Below are positions 7,985 to 17,320 of a DNA stretch of 64,000 bases, one piece after another. A program made the translations under genes and the position numbers. The notes under the pieces are model-generated. The model had not been told where the DNA came from, ran no database searches, and saw only the letters and a list, made by a program, of their open reading frames with translations. This DNA is from Mycobacterium sp. Aquia_216 (lineage in GTDB: Bacteria; Actinomycetota; Actinomycetes; Mycobacteriales; Mycobacteriaceae), in the NCBI RefSeq assembly GCF_026723865.1, contig NZ_CP113529.1, forward strand, positions 1,178,001-1,242,000. Reading direction: 5' to 3'. The stretch's first letter is position 1; each line of letters begins with the position of its first letter.

Positions 7985-9319
7985 ATGGCGACGACTCTGC
8001 CCGCCCCCGCGCCGGCCGACACCCTCGACGAATCCGACGCGGAGCGGCGCCGGCGGCTGCGCACCGTCGTCGCCGCGAGCCTGCTGGGCACCACGGTGGA
8101 GTGGTACGACTTCTTCCTGTACGCCACCGCCGCCGGGCTGGTCTTCAGCAAGTTGTTCTTTCCCAACGCCAGTTCCGTGGTCGGCACGCTGCTGGCGTTC
8201 GCGACGTTCGCTGTCGGGTTCGTCATGCGGCCCGTCGGTGGCGTGGTGTTCGGCCACATCGGCGACCGGATCGGACGCAAGCGCAGCCTGGCGCTGACGA
8301 TGCTGATCATGGGCGTCGCGACGGCCTTGATCGGGGTGCTGCCGACCGCTGCCCAGATCGGGGCGTGGGCGCCGGTGCTGCTGTTGGTGCTGCGCGTGCT
8401 GCAGGGTTTCGCCCTGGGCGGCGAGTGGGGTGGCGCGGTGCTGCTGGCCGTCGAGCACAGCCCGGGGGACCGGCGCGGCCGCTACGGGGCGATCCCCCAG
8501 ATCGGCCTGGCGCTGGGCCTGGCGCTGGGCACCGGCATCTTCGCGCTCCTGCAGGTCGAGTTGGGTTCGGCGGAGTTCCTCGCCTACGGCTGGCGCATCG
8601 GCTTCCTGCTGAGCCTGGTGCTGGTCGTGGTCGGCGTCCTGGTGCGGTGGCGGGTCGATGAGACGCCGGCGTTTCAGCAATTGCGCGACCTCGAGGTGGC
8701 GTCGACCGTGCCGATCCGCGGGATCTTCCGCGGGGCCCGGGCCAGGCGCAACACGCTGCTCGGGCTGCTGGCCCGCTGGGCCGAGGGCTCGGCGTTCAAC
8801 ACCTGGGGTGTGTTCGCGATCAGCTACGCCACCGGGGCCCTGGGCTTTCACAAGGTGCCCGTCCTGCTCGTCGTGACCGTCGCCGCCCTGGTGATGGCCG
8901 TGCTGTTGCCGGTTTCGGGAGTGCTGACCGACCGCTACGGGCCCCGGCGCGTGTACCTGGTGGGCGTGGTCTGCTACGGCCTGGTGACCTTCCCGGTGTT
9001 CGCCCTGTTCGGCAGCAAGAACCTGGTGTTGTTCGGGGTGGCGATGGTCATCGTGTTCGGTGTCGTGCACGCGCTGTTCTACGGTGCGCAGGGCACGCTG
9101 TTCTCGTCGTTGTTTCCGACCCAGACCCGCTACACCGGATTGTCGTTCGTCTATCAGTTCTCGGGCATCTACGCCTCCGGGGTGACCCCGATGATCCTGA
9201 CTGCGCTGATCGCCGTCGCCGGGGGCACGCCGTGGCTGGCGTGCGGGTATCTCGTTGCGACGGCAGTGATAAGCGTGATCGCCACGGCGCTGATCCGCGA
9301 ACAAGACCTGTACCTGTAA
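7985..9319 (+). CDS. MFS transporter, metabolite:H+ symporter (MHS) family
   Basis: The 444-residue protein has about twelve membrane segments and the MHS-family signatures: TTVEWYDFFLYATAAGLVF at the first helix, GHIGDRIGRKRSL in loop 2-3 and RVLQGFALGGEWGGA in helix 4. Members carry organic acids, proline/betaine, shikimate or sulfonate-type metabolites with protons. It begins 2 nt after ssuD, so both are on one transcript, and an imported sulfonate is a reasonable but unproven substrate. ATG 7985 was chosen for the tight spacing; an in-frame start 72 nt earlier would overlap ssuD. The C-terminus ends with a short charged tail. Confidence 0.87.
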   Translation: MATTLPAPAPADTLDESDAERRRRLRTVVAASLLGTTVEWYDFFLYATAAGLVFSKLFFPNASSVVGTLLAFATFAVGFVMRPVGGVVFGHIGDRIGRKRSLALTMLIMGVATALIGVLPTAAQIGAWAPVLLLVLRVLQGFALGGEWGGAVLLAVEHSPGDRRGRYGAIPQIGLALGLALGTGIFALLQVELGSAEFLAYGWRIGFLLSLVLVVVGVLVRWRVDETPAFQQLRDLEVASTVPIRGIFRGARARRNTLLGLLARWAEGSAFNTWGVFAISYATGALGFHKVPVLLVVTVAALVMAVLLPVSGVLTDRYGPRRVYLVGVVCYGLVTFPVFALFGSKNLVLFGVAMVIVFGVVHALFYGAQGTLFSSLFPTQTRYTGLSFVYQFSGIYASGVTPMILTALIAVAGGTPWLACGYLVATAVISVIATALIREQDLYL

Positions 9320-9362
9320 TCCGGCGGTTGCTGCGGACCGGGAAGCCCGCTAGCGTCCGGGC

Positions 9363-10787
9363 ATGCGGCGCACGAAACGCCAGGTGGGCCCCGGGTCTGC
9401 GGGCACCGGCGTCGGTGGGCCGGATAGCGGTGCTAATACTCAACTGCGCCAAGGGCTTTCGCAGCGGCAGCTGAGCATGATCGCGCTCGGCGGTGTGATC
9501 GGCGCCGGGTTGTTCGTTGGATCGGGCGTGGTGATCCGGGACACCGGGCCCGCCGCGTTCCTGACGTATGCCCTTTGCGGCGTATTGGTTGTCCTGGTGA
9601 TGCGGATGCTGGGGGAGATGGCGGCCGCGAACCCGTCGACCGGGTCGTTCGCCGATTACGCGGCCAAGGCGCTGGGCGGCTGGGCCGGATTTTCGGTGGG
9701 CTGGCTGTATTGGTACTTCTGGGTGATCGTCGTCGGGTTCGAGGCGGTCGCCGGCGGCAAAGTCCTCAACTACTGGTTCCATGCCCCGCTCTGGGCCTTG
9801 TCGCTATGCCTGATGGTGTTGATGACGGCGACGAACTTGTTCTCGGTAACATCGTTCGGAGAGTTCGAATTCTGGTTCGCCGGAATCAAAGTCGCGACCA
9901 TCGTCATTTTCCTCGGCATCGGCGCGGTATTCGTGTCCGGCCTGTGGCCGGGGCACCGCGGCGGGTTCGCCAATCTGACCGTGCACGGCGGATTCTTCCC
10001 GCAAGGCGTCGGCGCGGTCTTCGCCGCGATCGTGGTGGTGATTTTCTCGATGGTGGGCGCCGAAATCGTCACCATCGCCGCGGCCGAAAGTCGGGATCCG
10101 GCGCTGGCAGTCCAACGGGCGACGCGATCGGTCGTCGCGCGTATCGGAATCTTCTTCGTCGGCTCGGTCTTTCTGCTCGTCGTCATCCTGCCGTGGAATT
10201 CGGTGGAGCTCGGCGCGTCACCGTATGTCGCCGCGTTCAAGCACATGGGCCTGGCCGGCGCCGATCAGGTGATGAACGCGGTCGTGCTCACCGCGGTGCT
10301 GTCCTGCCTGAACTCCGGTTTGTACACGGCGTCGCGCATGCTGTTCGTGCTCGCCGCACGCCATGAGGCGCCAATGCGGCTGGTCAAACTCAGCGGTCGT
10401 GGCGTCCCGCACATCGCCATCTTGTTCTCGTCGGCGATCGGTTTCCTGTGCGTCATCATGTCCTGGCTGGCGCCGCACACGGTATTTCTGTTCCTGCTCA
10501 ACTCATCGGGCGCGATCATCTTGTTCGTCTACTGGCTGATCGCGCTGTCGCAGATCATCCTGCGCCGCCGCACGCCCGCGGAGAAGCTGCGGGTGAGGAT
10601 GTGGTTTTTCCCGGTGCTGTCGATCCTGACGCTGGCCGGGATCACTGCGGTACTGGTACAGATGGCGTTCGACCAGTCGGCGCGCAGTCAGCTGTGGCTG
10701 TCCCTGTTGTCGTGGGCGGTGGTGCTGGCGATCTACGCCATCGGCAGCGCCCGGGGCCGAACCGCCGCCGCTAGGACGTCCGGGTGA
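9363..10787 (+). CDS. amino acid permease, APC superfamily (GabP/Rv0522-like)
   Basis: The 474-residue protein has twelve predicted membrane helices and the AAT-family first-helix motif LSMIALGGVIGAGLFVGSG, plus MLGEMAAANPSTGSFADYA and SCLNSGLYTASRML. It should import amino acids or gamma-aminobutyrate with protons. Position matches M. tuberculosis Rv0522 (annotated gabP), although substrate cannot be read from sequence. The ATG at 9363 leaves a 35-residue basic leader, so a later start is possible. The 3' end overlaps the convergent deazaflavin-dependent reductase gene by 17 nt. Confidence 0.85.
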   Translation: MRRTKRQVGPGSAGTGVGGPDSGANTQLRQGLSQRQLSMIALGGVIGAGLFVGSGVVIRDTGPAAFLTYALCGVLVVLVMRMLGEMAAANPSTGSFADYAAKALGGWAGFSVGWLYWYFWVIVVGFEAVAGGKVLNYWFHAPLWALSLCLMVLMTATNLFSVTSFGEFEFWFAGIKVATIVIFLGIGAVFVSGLWPGHRGGFANLTVHGGFFPQGVGAVFAAIVVVIFSMVGAEIVTIAAAESRDPALAVQRATRSVVARIGIFFVGSVFLLVVILPWNSVELGASPYVAAFKHMGLAGADQVMNAVVLTAVLSCLNSGLYTASRMLFVLAARHEAPMRLVKLSGRGVPHIAILFSSAIGFLCVIMSWLAPHTVFLFLLNSSGAIILFVYWLIALSQIILRRRTPAEKLRVRMWFFPVLSILTLAGITAVLVQMAFDQSARSQLWLSLLSWAVVLAIYAIGSARGRTAAARTSG

Positions 10788-11166
10788 ACAGCACCGCCTG
10801 CTCGAATGGCAGCCTGCCGAACACCCGTCGCGTCCCGCTGCTCACATGCTCGGCCGCCTCGTCCCTGGTGACGACCTGGGGGGCGGCGATGCCGAAGGTC
10901 TTGCCGTGGCGGCGCATCTGCCCGCCGCCGGCCGCCTCGAGGTTCTTCAGCCAGTCGCGGTCCGGGCCGTAGGTGAGCAGGACCGCAATGCCGGGTTTGC
11001 CGTCGACGGTGGCGTTGAAGGCGCTCACCGGCGTCCGGTAGGCCTTCCCGGAGCGCCTGCCGACGTGCTCGATGATCGCGAACGACGGGGCCCAGCCAGC
11101 CCACAGCCGCTGAATGGGGTTGGTGACGTGCCGGTTGAAACGGGCCAGGCCTTCGGGGAGTCGCAT
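10771..11166 (-). CDS. deazaflavin-dependent nitroreductase-family protein (Rv0523c-like)
   Basis: At 131 residues it matches the size of Rv0523c. The DUF385/Ddn-type split-barrel fold is suggested by [17 protein letters not shown], the region that contacts F420 phosphates, and [16 protein letters not shown]. Such proteins bind F420 (or sometimes fatty acids or heme) and are abundant in mycobacteria. ATG 11166 is used because the preceding 30 codons do not resemble the family. It is transcribed away from hemL, sharing a 98-bp intergenic region, and its stop overlaps the permease gene. The substrate is unknown. Confidence 0.78.
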   Translation of the reverse strand: MRLPEGLARFNRHVTNPIQRLWAGWAPSFAIIEHVGRRSGKAYRTPVSAFNATVDGKPGIAVLLTYGPDRDWLKNLEAAGGGQMRRHGKTFGIAAPQVVTRDEAAEHVSSGTRRVFGRLPFEQAVLFTRTS

Positions 11167-11264
11167 ACCACCATCCAACTCGCCGGACCCGGCCCACTTC
11201 AACCCGCAACCAACTCTTACACCCTGTAGTTGATCGCTGTTCGCAGGCTGGAACACTGGTCGTC

Positions 11265-12608
11265 ATGGGCAGCACTGATCAGGCCGCCGCTGTGCCCAGG
11301 GGGGCCGTGACCAATTCGGCGCGTCTTTTCCAGGACGCGTGCGCGGTGATCCCCGGCGGGGTGAATTCGCCGGTCCGTGCCTTCACCGCGGTGGGCGGCA
11401 CGCCGCGCTTCATCACCGAGGCACACGGCTGCTGGCTCACCGACGCCGACGACAACCGCTACGTCGACCTGGTCTGTTCGTGGGGCCCGATGATTCTCGG
11501 CCACGCGCATCCGGCTGTTGTCGACGCGGTCGCCAAGGCCGCGGCGACGGGATTGTCGTTCGGGGCCCCCACCCCCGCGGAGACCGAGCTGGCCACCGAG
11601 ATCATCGGCCGGGTCGCGCCGGTGCAGCGCCTCCGGCTGGTGAACTCCGGCACCGAGGCCACCATGAGTGCGGTGCGGCTGGCCCGCGGGTTCACCGGGC
11701 GCGCCAAGATCGTCAAGTTCTCCGGCTGCTATCACGGCCATGCGGACGCGTTGCTCGCCGACGCGGGTTCCGGGGTGGCGACGCTGGGTCTGCCGTCCTC
11801 GCCCGGGGTTACCGGCGCCGCGGCGGCCGACACAATCGTGTTGCCCTACAACGACATCGACGTGGTGAGGCAGACATTCGAGCAGTTGGGCGACCAGATC
11901 GCCGCGGTGATCACCGAGGCCAGCCCCGGCAACATGGGGGTGGTCCCGCCAACTGCCGGCTACAACGCGGCGTTGCGGACGATCACCGCCGAGCACGGCG
12001 CACTACTGATCGTCGACGAGGTGATGACCGGTTTTCGGGTCAGCCGAAGCGGTTGGTACGGAATCGATCCCGTCGCTGCCGACCTGTTCACGTTCGGAAA
12101 GGTGATGAGCGGCGGGCTGCCGGCCGCCGCGTTCGGCGGGCGGGTCGAGGTGATGGAGCGCCTCGCGCCGCTGGGGCCGGTGTATCAGGCCGGCACGTTG
12201 TCGGGTAACCCGGTGGCGATGGCCGCCGGGCTGGCCACGCTGCGCACCGCGGACGACGCCGTCTACGCGGCACTGGACGCCAACGCCGACCGGCTGGCCG
12301 GACTGTTCTCCGAGGTTCTCACCAATGTTGGTGTGCCACACCAGATTCCGCGCGCAGGCAATATGCTCAGTGTGTTCTTCGCGGACACGCCGATCACGGA
12401 CTTCGCTTCCGCGCGCAACAGCCAGACCTGGCGCTATCCGCCGTTCTTTCACGCCCTGCTGGACGCGGGCGTATACCCGCCGTGCAGCGCCTTCGAGGCC
12501 TGGTTCGTTTCGGCGGCACTCGACGACACCGCGTTCGACCGAATCGCGAACGCGTTGCCGGCCGCGGCCCGCGCGGCCGCGAGCGCGACCCCGGAGGGGA
12601 ATTCCTGA
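11265..12608 (+). CDS. hemL: glutamate-1-semialdehyde 2,1-aminomutase
   Basis: The 447-residue PLP enzyme converts glutamate-1-semialdehyde into 5-aminolevulinate, the committed step of C5-pathway heme synthesis in the cytoplasm. Visible features are [12 protein letters not shown] at the N-terminus, [10 protein letters not shown] for phosphate binding, VDEVMTGFR, and the PLP lysine in TFGKVMSGG at about residue 279. It is the first gene of the heme/cytochrome c block: its TGA overlaps the ATG of the phosphatase gene (TGATG). This placement links heme supply with cytochrome c assembly. Order hemL-Rv0525-Rv0526-ccdA-Rv0528-ccsA is as in M. tuberculosis. Confidence 0.96.
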   Translation: MGSTDQAAAVPRGAVTNSARLFQDACAVIPGGVNSPVRAFTAVGGTPRFITEAHGCWLTDADDNRYVDLVCSWGPMILGHAHPAVVDAVAKAAATGLSFGAPTPAETELATEIIGRVAPVQRLRLVNSGTEATMSAVRLARGFTGRAKIVKFSGCYHGHADALLADAGSGVATLGLPSSPGVTGAAAADTIVLPYNDIDVVRQTFEQLGDQIAAVITEASPGNMGVVPPTAGYNAALRTITAEHGALLIVDEVMTGFRVSRSGWYGIDPVAADLFTFGKVMSGGLPAAAFGGRVEVMERLAPLGPVYQAGTLSGNPVAMAAGLATLRTADDAVYAALDANADRLAGLFSEVLTNVGVPHQIPRAGNMLSVFFADTPITDFASARNSQTWRYPPFFHALLDAGVYPPCSAFEAWFVSAALDDTAFDRIANALPAAARAAASATPEGNS

Positions 12609-13216
12609 TGGCCGAGCAAACCCGGGTGCATGTGATGCGGCACGGCGAGGTGCACAACCCCGACGGCATCCTCTACGGCCGGCGGCCCGGATTTCACCTG
12701 TCCGACAAGGGGAAAGCGCAGGCCGCGGCGGTCGCCGACGCGCTGGCCGGCCGCGACATCGTCGCTGTCATCGCCTCGCCGCTGCAGCGGGCACAGGAGA
12801 CCGCCGCCCCGATCGCTGCGAAGCTCGACCTGACTATTGACACCGACCCCGATCTGATCGAGTCGGCCAACTTCTTCGAGGGCAAGCGCATGAGTCCGGG
12901 CGACGGTGCCTGGCGAAACCCGCGGTTCTGGTGGCAGCTGCGCAATCCGTTCACGCCGTCGTGGGGTGAGCCCTACCGCGAGATCGCCGCCCGCATGTCC
13001 ACCGCGGTGGACAAGGCGCGCGTTCGCGGTGCCGGCCACGAGGTGGTGTGCGTCAGCCACCAGCTGCCGGTGTGGACGCTGCGGCTGCACCTGACCGGCA
13101 GGCGGCTGTGGCACGACCCGCGGCGGCGCGAGTGCGATCTCGCCTCGCTGACCACGCTGGTCTACGACGGCGATCGGCTGGTCGGCGTCGAATACTCCCA
13201 ACCGGCAGGCGCTTGA
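12608..13216 (+). CDS. histidine phosphatase family protein (Rv0525-like)
   Basis: The 202-residue protein belongs to the phosphoglycerate mutase-like histidine phosphatase superfamily. The phospho-accepting His lies in HVMRHGEVHNPDG, a second conserved arginine in ASPLQRAQETA, and the second catalytic His in VCVSHQLPV. It is therefore a phosphatase or mutase acting on a small phosphorylated metabolite, not identified. The start ATG shares two bases with the hemL stop, so translation is coupled. It has been kept in this operon across mycobacteria, which hints at a role near heme or cytochrome c maturation, but that is inference. Confidence 0.88.
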   Translation: MAEQTRVHVMRHGEVHNPDGILYGRRPGFHLSDKGKAQAAAVADALAGRDIVAVIASPLQRAQETAAPIAAKLDLTIDTDPDLIESANFFEGKRMSPGDGAWRNPRFWWQLRNPFTPSWGEPYREIAARMSTAVDKARVRGAGHEVVCVSHQLPVWTLRLHLTGRRLWHDPRRRECDLASLTTLVYDGDRLVGVEYSQPAGA

Positions 13217-13218
13217 GC

Positions 13219-13845
13219 ATGCATCGGCGGTTGGTCGCCGGGGCGGTGGTGGCAATCTGCGGGTTGCTCGCCGGCTGCTCCGCCGGCCGCGACGCCGTCG
13301 CGCAGGGCGGCACCTTCGAATTCGTCTCGCCCGGAGGGAAAACCGACATCTTTTACGACCCGCCCTCGAGTCGTAGCCGCCCCGGCCCGCTGTCCGGACC
13401 GGACCTATCCGACCCGTCGCACACGATGTCGGTGGACGACCCGATCTTCTCCGGCAACGTCGTCGTCATCAACGTCTGGGGTCAGTGGTGTGGCCCGTGT
13501 CGCGCCGAGGTCACCCAGCTGCAGCAGGTGTATGACGCCACCCGCGGATCCGGGGCATCCTTCCTCGGCATCGATGTCCGCGACAACAACCGCCAGGCGG
13601 CCCTGGACTTCGTCAACGATCGCGCCGTCACGTTCCCGTCGATCTACGACCCGGCCATGCGCACCCTGATCGCTTTCGGCGGCAAGTACCCCACCACGGT
13701 CATCCCGTCCACGCTGGTGCTCGATCGCGAGCACCGGGTCGCGGCGGTGTTTCTGCGGGAATTGCTGGCATCCGACCTGCAGCCCGTGGTGCAGAAGCTG
13801 ACTCGGGAAGCACCACCGGGCCTGAAGACAACGGGCAAGCAATGA
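13219..13845 (+). CDS. thioredoxin-like lipoprotein (TlpA/CcsX-type, Rv0526-like)
   Basis: The 208-residue protein has a lipoprotein signal peptide with lipobox LLAGC (Cys 20), so it is anchored outside the membrane. A TlpA-like domain follows with the redox motif WGQWCGPC (Cys 91 and 94) and a cis-proline region KYPTTVIPSTLV. Its job should be to reduce apocytochrome c cysteines before heme attachment, receiving electrons from CcdA, whose gene starts in its stop codon (ATGA). The ATG at 13219 is 2 nt after the upstream stop. The context (ccdA, resB, ccsA) strongly supports the cytochrome c assignment. Confidence 0.9.
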   Translation: MHRRLVAGAVVAICGLLAGCSAGRDAVAQGGTFEFVSPGGKTDIFYDPPSSRSRPGPLSGPDLSDPSHTMSVDDPIFSGNVVVINVWGQWCGPCRAEVTQLQQVYDATRGSGASFLGIDVRDNNRQAALDFVNDRAVTFPSIYDPAMRTLIAFGGKYPTTVIPSTLVLDREHRVAAVFLRELLASDLQPVVQKLTREAPPGLKTTGKQ

Positions 13846-14633
13846 CCGGTTTCGCGCAGACCGCCGCCGCCGGGCCACTGCTGCTGGCGCTGGGCGCCTG
13901 CGTGCTCGCCGGGCTGGTGTCGTTCGCCTCGCCCTGCGTGGTGCCGTTGGTGCCCGGCTATCTGTCGTATCTGGCCGCGGTGGTCGGGGTGGATGACCGG
14001 CCGGGCTCGGGCTCGGAAGCGGGAATAGTCAAGGCCCCGCCGGCGGCCCGGTGGCGAGTCGCGGCGTCGGCGGCCCTGTTCGTCGCCGGATTCACCACGG
14101 TGTTCGTCCTGGGCACCGTCGCCGTACTCGGGATGACGACGACGCTGATCACCAATCAGCTGGTGCTGCAGCGGGTCGGGGGCGTGCTGACCGTTGTGAT
14201 GGGGCTGGTGTTCGTGGGCCTGATCCCGGCCCTGCAGCGCCAGGTCCGGTTCAGCCCGCAACAGCTGACGACGGTCGCCGGGGCGCCGGTGCTCGGCGCG
14301 GTGTTCGCGCTCGGCTGGACGCCGTGCCTGGGCCCGACGCTGACCGGCGTGATCACCGTCGCCTCGGCCACCGAAGGCGCCAATGTGGCCCGCGGAATCC
14401 TGCTGGTGATCGCCTACTGCCTGGGGCTGGGAATCCCGTTCGTGCTCTTGGCTTTTGGCTCGGCGCGCGCGGTGACCGGGCTGGGCTGGCTGCGACGGCA
14501 CAGCCGGGCCATCCAGATCTTCGGCGGTGTGCTGCTGATCGCCGTCGGGGTGCTGCTGGTGACCGGCGTGTGGAACGACTTCATCTCCTGGCTGCGCGAC
14601 GCCTTCGTCAGCGACGTGAGGTTGCCGATTTGA
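13842..14633 (+). CDS. ccdA: cytochrome c biogenesis thiol:disulfide transporter CcdA
   Basis: The 263-residue membrane protein moves reducing equivalents from cytoplasmic thioredoxin across the membrane to the extracytoplasmic thioredoxin-like protein. Six hydrophobic segments are visible. The two redox cysteines are in FASPCVVPLVPG (Cys 32, first helix) and GWTPCLGPTL (fourth helix region), both characteristic of CcdA. It overlaps both neighbours (ATGA upstream, TTGA downstream), so the thioredoxin-like, CcdA and ResB proteins are made from a coupled message. Confidence 0.95.
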   Translation: MTGFAQTAAAGPLLLALGACVLAGLVSFASPCVVPLVPGYLSYLAAVVGVDDRPGSGSEAGIVKAPPAARWRVAASAALFVAGFTTVFVLGTVAVLGMTTTLITNQLVLQRVGGVLTVVMGLVFVGLIPALQRQVRFSPQQLTTVAGAPVLGAVFALGWTPCLGPTLTGVITVASATEGANVARGILLVIAYCLGLGIPFVLLAFGSARAVTGLGWLRRHSRAIQIFGGVLLIAVGVLLVTGVWNDFISWLRDAFVSDVRLPI

Positions 14634-16297
14634 GACAGCTTCTGGCCTGGGGGCGCAATACCTGGCGCGCGCTGACCTCGATGGGCACCGCGCTGGTGCT
14701 GTTGTGCCTGCTGGCGCTCGGCGCGATACCCGGCGCGCTGCTGCCCCAGCGCAGCCTCAACGCCGGCAGGGTCGACGAGTACCTGACCGCCCACCCGACG
14801 ATCGGCCCGTGGCTGAATCGGCTGCAGGCCTTCGACGTGTTCTCCAGCTTCTGGTTCACCGCCATCTACGTGCTGCTGTTCGTCTCGCTCGTCGGCTGCC
14901 TGACGCCGCGGATGATCGAGCACGCCCGCAGCCTGCGCGCCACGCCCGTCGCCGCCCCGCGCAACCTGGCCCGGCTGCCCAAGCACACCAGCTCGCAGCT
15001 CACACTCGCCGACGAGGCGGACCTGAACGCCGTGGCGAACAGGGTTGCCGGGAGGCTGCACGGCTGGCGCACCGCGATCCGCCACGACGAAGCCACTGAA
15101 GCCACCGAGGTCTCCGCCGAAAAGGGCTACCTGCGCGAATTCGGCAACATCGTCTTCCACTTTTCGCTACTGGGGCTGCTGGTCGCGGTGGCCGTCGGCA
15201 AGCTGTTCGGCTACGAGGGCAACGTCATCGTGATCGCCGACGGCGGCCCCGGCTTCTGCTCGGCCTCACCGGCCGCGTTCGACTCGTTCCGCGCCGGCAA
15301 CACCGTCGACGGCACATCGCTGCATCCAATTTGCGTGCGGGTCAACGACTTTCAAGCGCACTACCTGTCGTCGGGGCAGGCGACGTCGTTCGCCGCGGAC
15401 ATTGACTACCAGGACTACTCGGCCAGTCCTGACCTGGCAGCCAACAGCTGGCGGCCCTACCGGCTGGAGGTCAACCACCCGCTGCGCGTCGGCGGCGACC
15501 GGGTATACCTGCAGGGCCACGGCTATGCGCCCAGCTTCACGGTCACCTTCCCTGATGGGCAGACGCGCACGTCGACCGTGCAGTGGCGGCCCGACAACCC
15601 GCAGACCCTGCTCTCGTCGGGGGTGGCGCGCATCGACCCGCCGGCCGGCAGTTATCGCAACGCCGCCGAGCGCCGCGACCACGAAATCGCGATCCAGGGC
15701 CTGTTGGCTCCCACCGAGCAGCTTGACGGCGCCCTGTTGTCGTCGCGGTTCCCGGCCCTGGACGCCCCAGCGGTGGCTGTCGACATCTACCGTGGCGACA
15801 CCGGCCTGGACACCGGGCGTCCGCAGTCGTTGTTCACCCTGGATCCCCGGCTGATCGAGCAGGGCCGGCTGACCAAGGAGAAGCGGGTCAACCTGCGCGC
15901 CGGTCAGGAGGTGCGGATCGAGGCGGGCCCGGCGGCGGGAACCACCATCCGCTTCGACGGCGCCGTGCCGTTCGTCAACCTGCAGGTCTCCCACGACCCC
16001 GGCCAAACCTGGGTGCTGGTCTTCGCGATCACGATGATGGGTGGGCTGCTGGTGTCGCTGTTGGTGCGCCGTCGCCGGGTATGGGTTCGTCTCACGCCGG
16101 TCACCGACCGGGCCGGCCAGGCCCCCGGTACGGTGAACGTCGAGCTGGGCGGCCTGGCGCGGACCGACAACTCCGGTTGGGGAGAGGAGTTCGAAAGGCT
16201 CACCGAGCGCGTGTTGACCGGGCTTGACGAAGCCGCCGCCGCGGACCAGGCCGACGACCCAGCGTCCAGAAGGAGTTCTCAGGTGGACGTCACATGA
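14630..16297 (+). CDS. resB: cytochrome c biogenesis protein ResB (Ccs1)
   Basis: The 555-residue protein has three N-terminal membrane helices, a large extracytoplasmic domain (about residues 190-450) and a final helix near residue 465, the ResB/Ccs1 layout. With CcsA it delivers heme and ligates it to apocytochrome c. GAIPGALLPQRSLNAG and FSSFWFTAIYVLLFVSLVGC are typical. The start is a TTG overlapping the ccdA stop, with GAGG 8 nt upstream; no ATG or GTG lies before the first helix in frame. A much longer open frame upstream is only the shadow of ccdA. Its stop overlaps the ccsA ATG (ATGA). Confidence 0.92.
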   Translation: MRQLLAWGRNTWRALTSMGTALVLLCLLALGAIPGALLPQRSLNAGRVDEYLTAHPTIGPWLNRLQAFDVFSSFWFTAIYVLLFVSLVGCLTPRMIEHARSLRATPVAAPRNLARLPKHTSSQLTLADEADLNAVANRVAGRLHGWRTAIRHDEATEATEVSAEKGYLREFGNIVFHFSLLGLLVAVAVGKLFGYEGNVIVIADGGPGFCSASPAAFDSFRAGNTVDGTSLHPICVRVNDFQAHYLSSGQATSFAADIDYQDYSASPDLAANSWRPYRLEVNHPLRVGGDRVYLQGHGYAPSFTVTFPDGQTRTSTVQWRPDNPQTLLSSGVARIDPPAGSYRNAAERRDHEIAIQGLLAPTEQLDGALLSSRFPALDAPAVAVDIYRGDTGLDTGRPQSLFTLDPRLIEQGRLTKEKRVNLRAGQEVRIEAGPAAGTTIRFDGAVPFVNLQVSHDPGQTWVLVFAITMMGGLLVSLLVRRRRVWVRLTPVTDRAGQAPGTVNVELGGLARTDNSGWGEEFERLTERVLTGLDEAAAADQADDPASRRSSQVDVT

Positions 16298-17283
16298 ACA
16301 CCCTGCACGTCAATATCGGCCTGGCGCGCTACTCCGACTGGGCGTTCACCTCGGCGGTGGTCGCCCTGGTTGTCGCGCTGCTGCTGCTGGCCTTCGAGCT
16401 CGCCTACGTCGGCGGCCGTCGAGCAGACAACCGCGCACGAGTACTGGCCGGTTCCGTGACCGCCGACAGCGCCACCCCTGGCATCGTCGACGACGTCGCG
16501 CAGCGGCCGTTCGACGAGCGCGTGGGGCGGGCCGGGCTGGCGGTGGTCTACCTCGGAATCGGGCTGCTGCTGGCCTGCCTGGTGCTGCGCGGGCTGGCCA
16601 CCATGCGGGTGCCGTGGGGCAACATGTACGAGTTCATCAACCTCACCTGCCTGTGCGGGCTGATCGCCGGCGCGATCGTGCTGCGCCGCCCGCAGTTCCG
16701 CCCGCTCTGGGTTTTCCTGCTGCTGCCGGTGCTGATCCTGCTCACGGTTTCCGGCCGCTGGCTCTACACCAATGCCGCACCCGTGATGCCGGCCCTGCAG
16801 TCCTACTGGCTGCCCATTCACGTGTCGGTGGTCAGCCTCGGCTCCGGGGTGTTCCTGGTCGCCGGCATTGCCAGCATTCTGTTTCTGCTGCGCACCTCAC
16901 GGCTGGGCGATCCCGCGGCCGAACAGCGCGGCGGGGGCGCACTGCAACGAATAGTGGATCGGCTGCCCGACGCGCAGACCCTGGACCGCATCGCCTACCG
17001 CACCACGATCTTCGCGTTCCCCGTGTTCGGCTTCGGGGTCATCTTCGGAGCCATCTGGGCCGAGGAGGCCTGGGGCAGGTATTGGGGCTGGGACCCCAAG
17101 GAGACGGTTTCGTTCGTCGCGTGGGTGATCTATGCCGCGTACCTGCATGCCCGGTCAACCGCGGGATGGCGGGACCGCAAGGCCGCCTGGATCAACGTCG
17201 CCGGGTTTGTGGCCATGGTCTTCAATCTGTTCTTCGTTAACCTGGTGACCGTGGGCCTGCATTCTTATGCGGGCGTGGGCTGA
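16294..17283 (+). CDS. ccsA: cytochrome c assembly protein CcsA (heme handling)
   Basis: The 329-residue protein has about eight membrane helices and the tryptophan-rich heme-handling motif GRYWGWDPKETVSF with neighbouring HARSTAGW. It forms the heme translocation and ligation complex with ResB. Histidines in HVSVVSLGSG and HSYAG fit the external heme ligands of the family. It is the last overlapping gene of the cytochrome c operon; the MinD-like ATPase gene begins about 37 nt later. Order and length agree with Rv0529. Confidence 0.94.
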   Translation: MNTLHVNIGLARYSDWAFTSAVVALVVALLLLAFELAYVGGRRADNRARVLAGSVTADSATPGIVDDVAQRPFDERVGRAGLAVVYLGIGLLLACLVLRGLATMRVPWGNMYEFINLTCLCGLIAGAIVLRRPQFRPLWVFLLLPVLILLTVSGRWLYTNAAPVMPALQSYWLPIHVSVVSLGSGVFLVAGIASILFLLRTSRLGDPAAEQRGGGALQRIVDRLPDAQTLDRIAYRTTIFAFPVFGFGVIFGAIWAEEAWGRYWGWDPKETVSFVAWVIYAAYLHARSTAGWRDRKAAWINVAGFVAMVFNLFFVNLVTVGLHSYAGVG

Positions 17284-17320
17284 CAGTAAGGAATCGACAC
17301 CGCAACAAGGGGGAATGCAC

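Noticed and set aside
7826..9304. Long minus-strand frame across the MFS gene
   Set aside because: Gln/Arg/His-rich low-complexity product with no domain, antisense to a well-recognised transporter.
14051..16297. Longer 748-codon frame for ResB
   Set aside because: The first 193 codons are the out-of-frame shadow of ccdA; the first membrane helix begins only at the TTG overlapping the ccdA stop.
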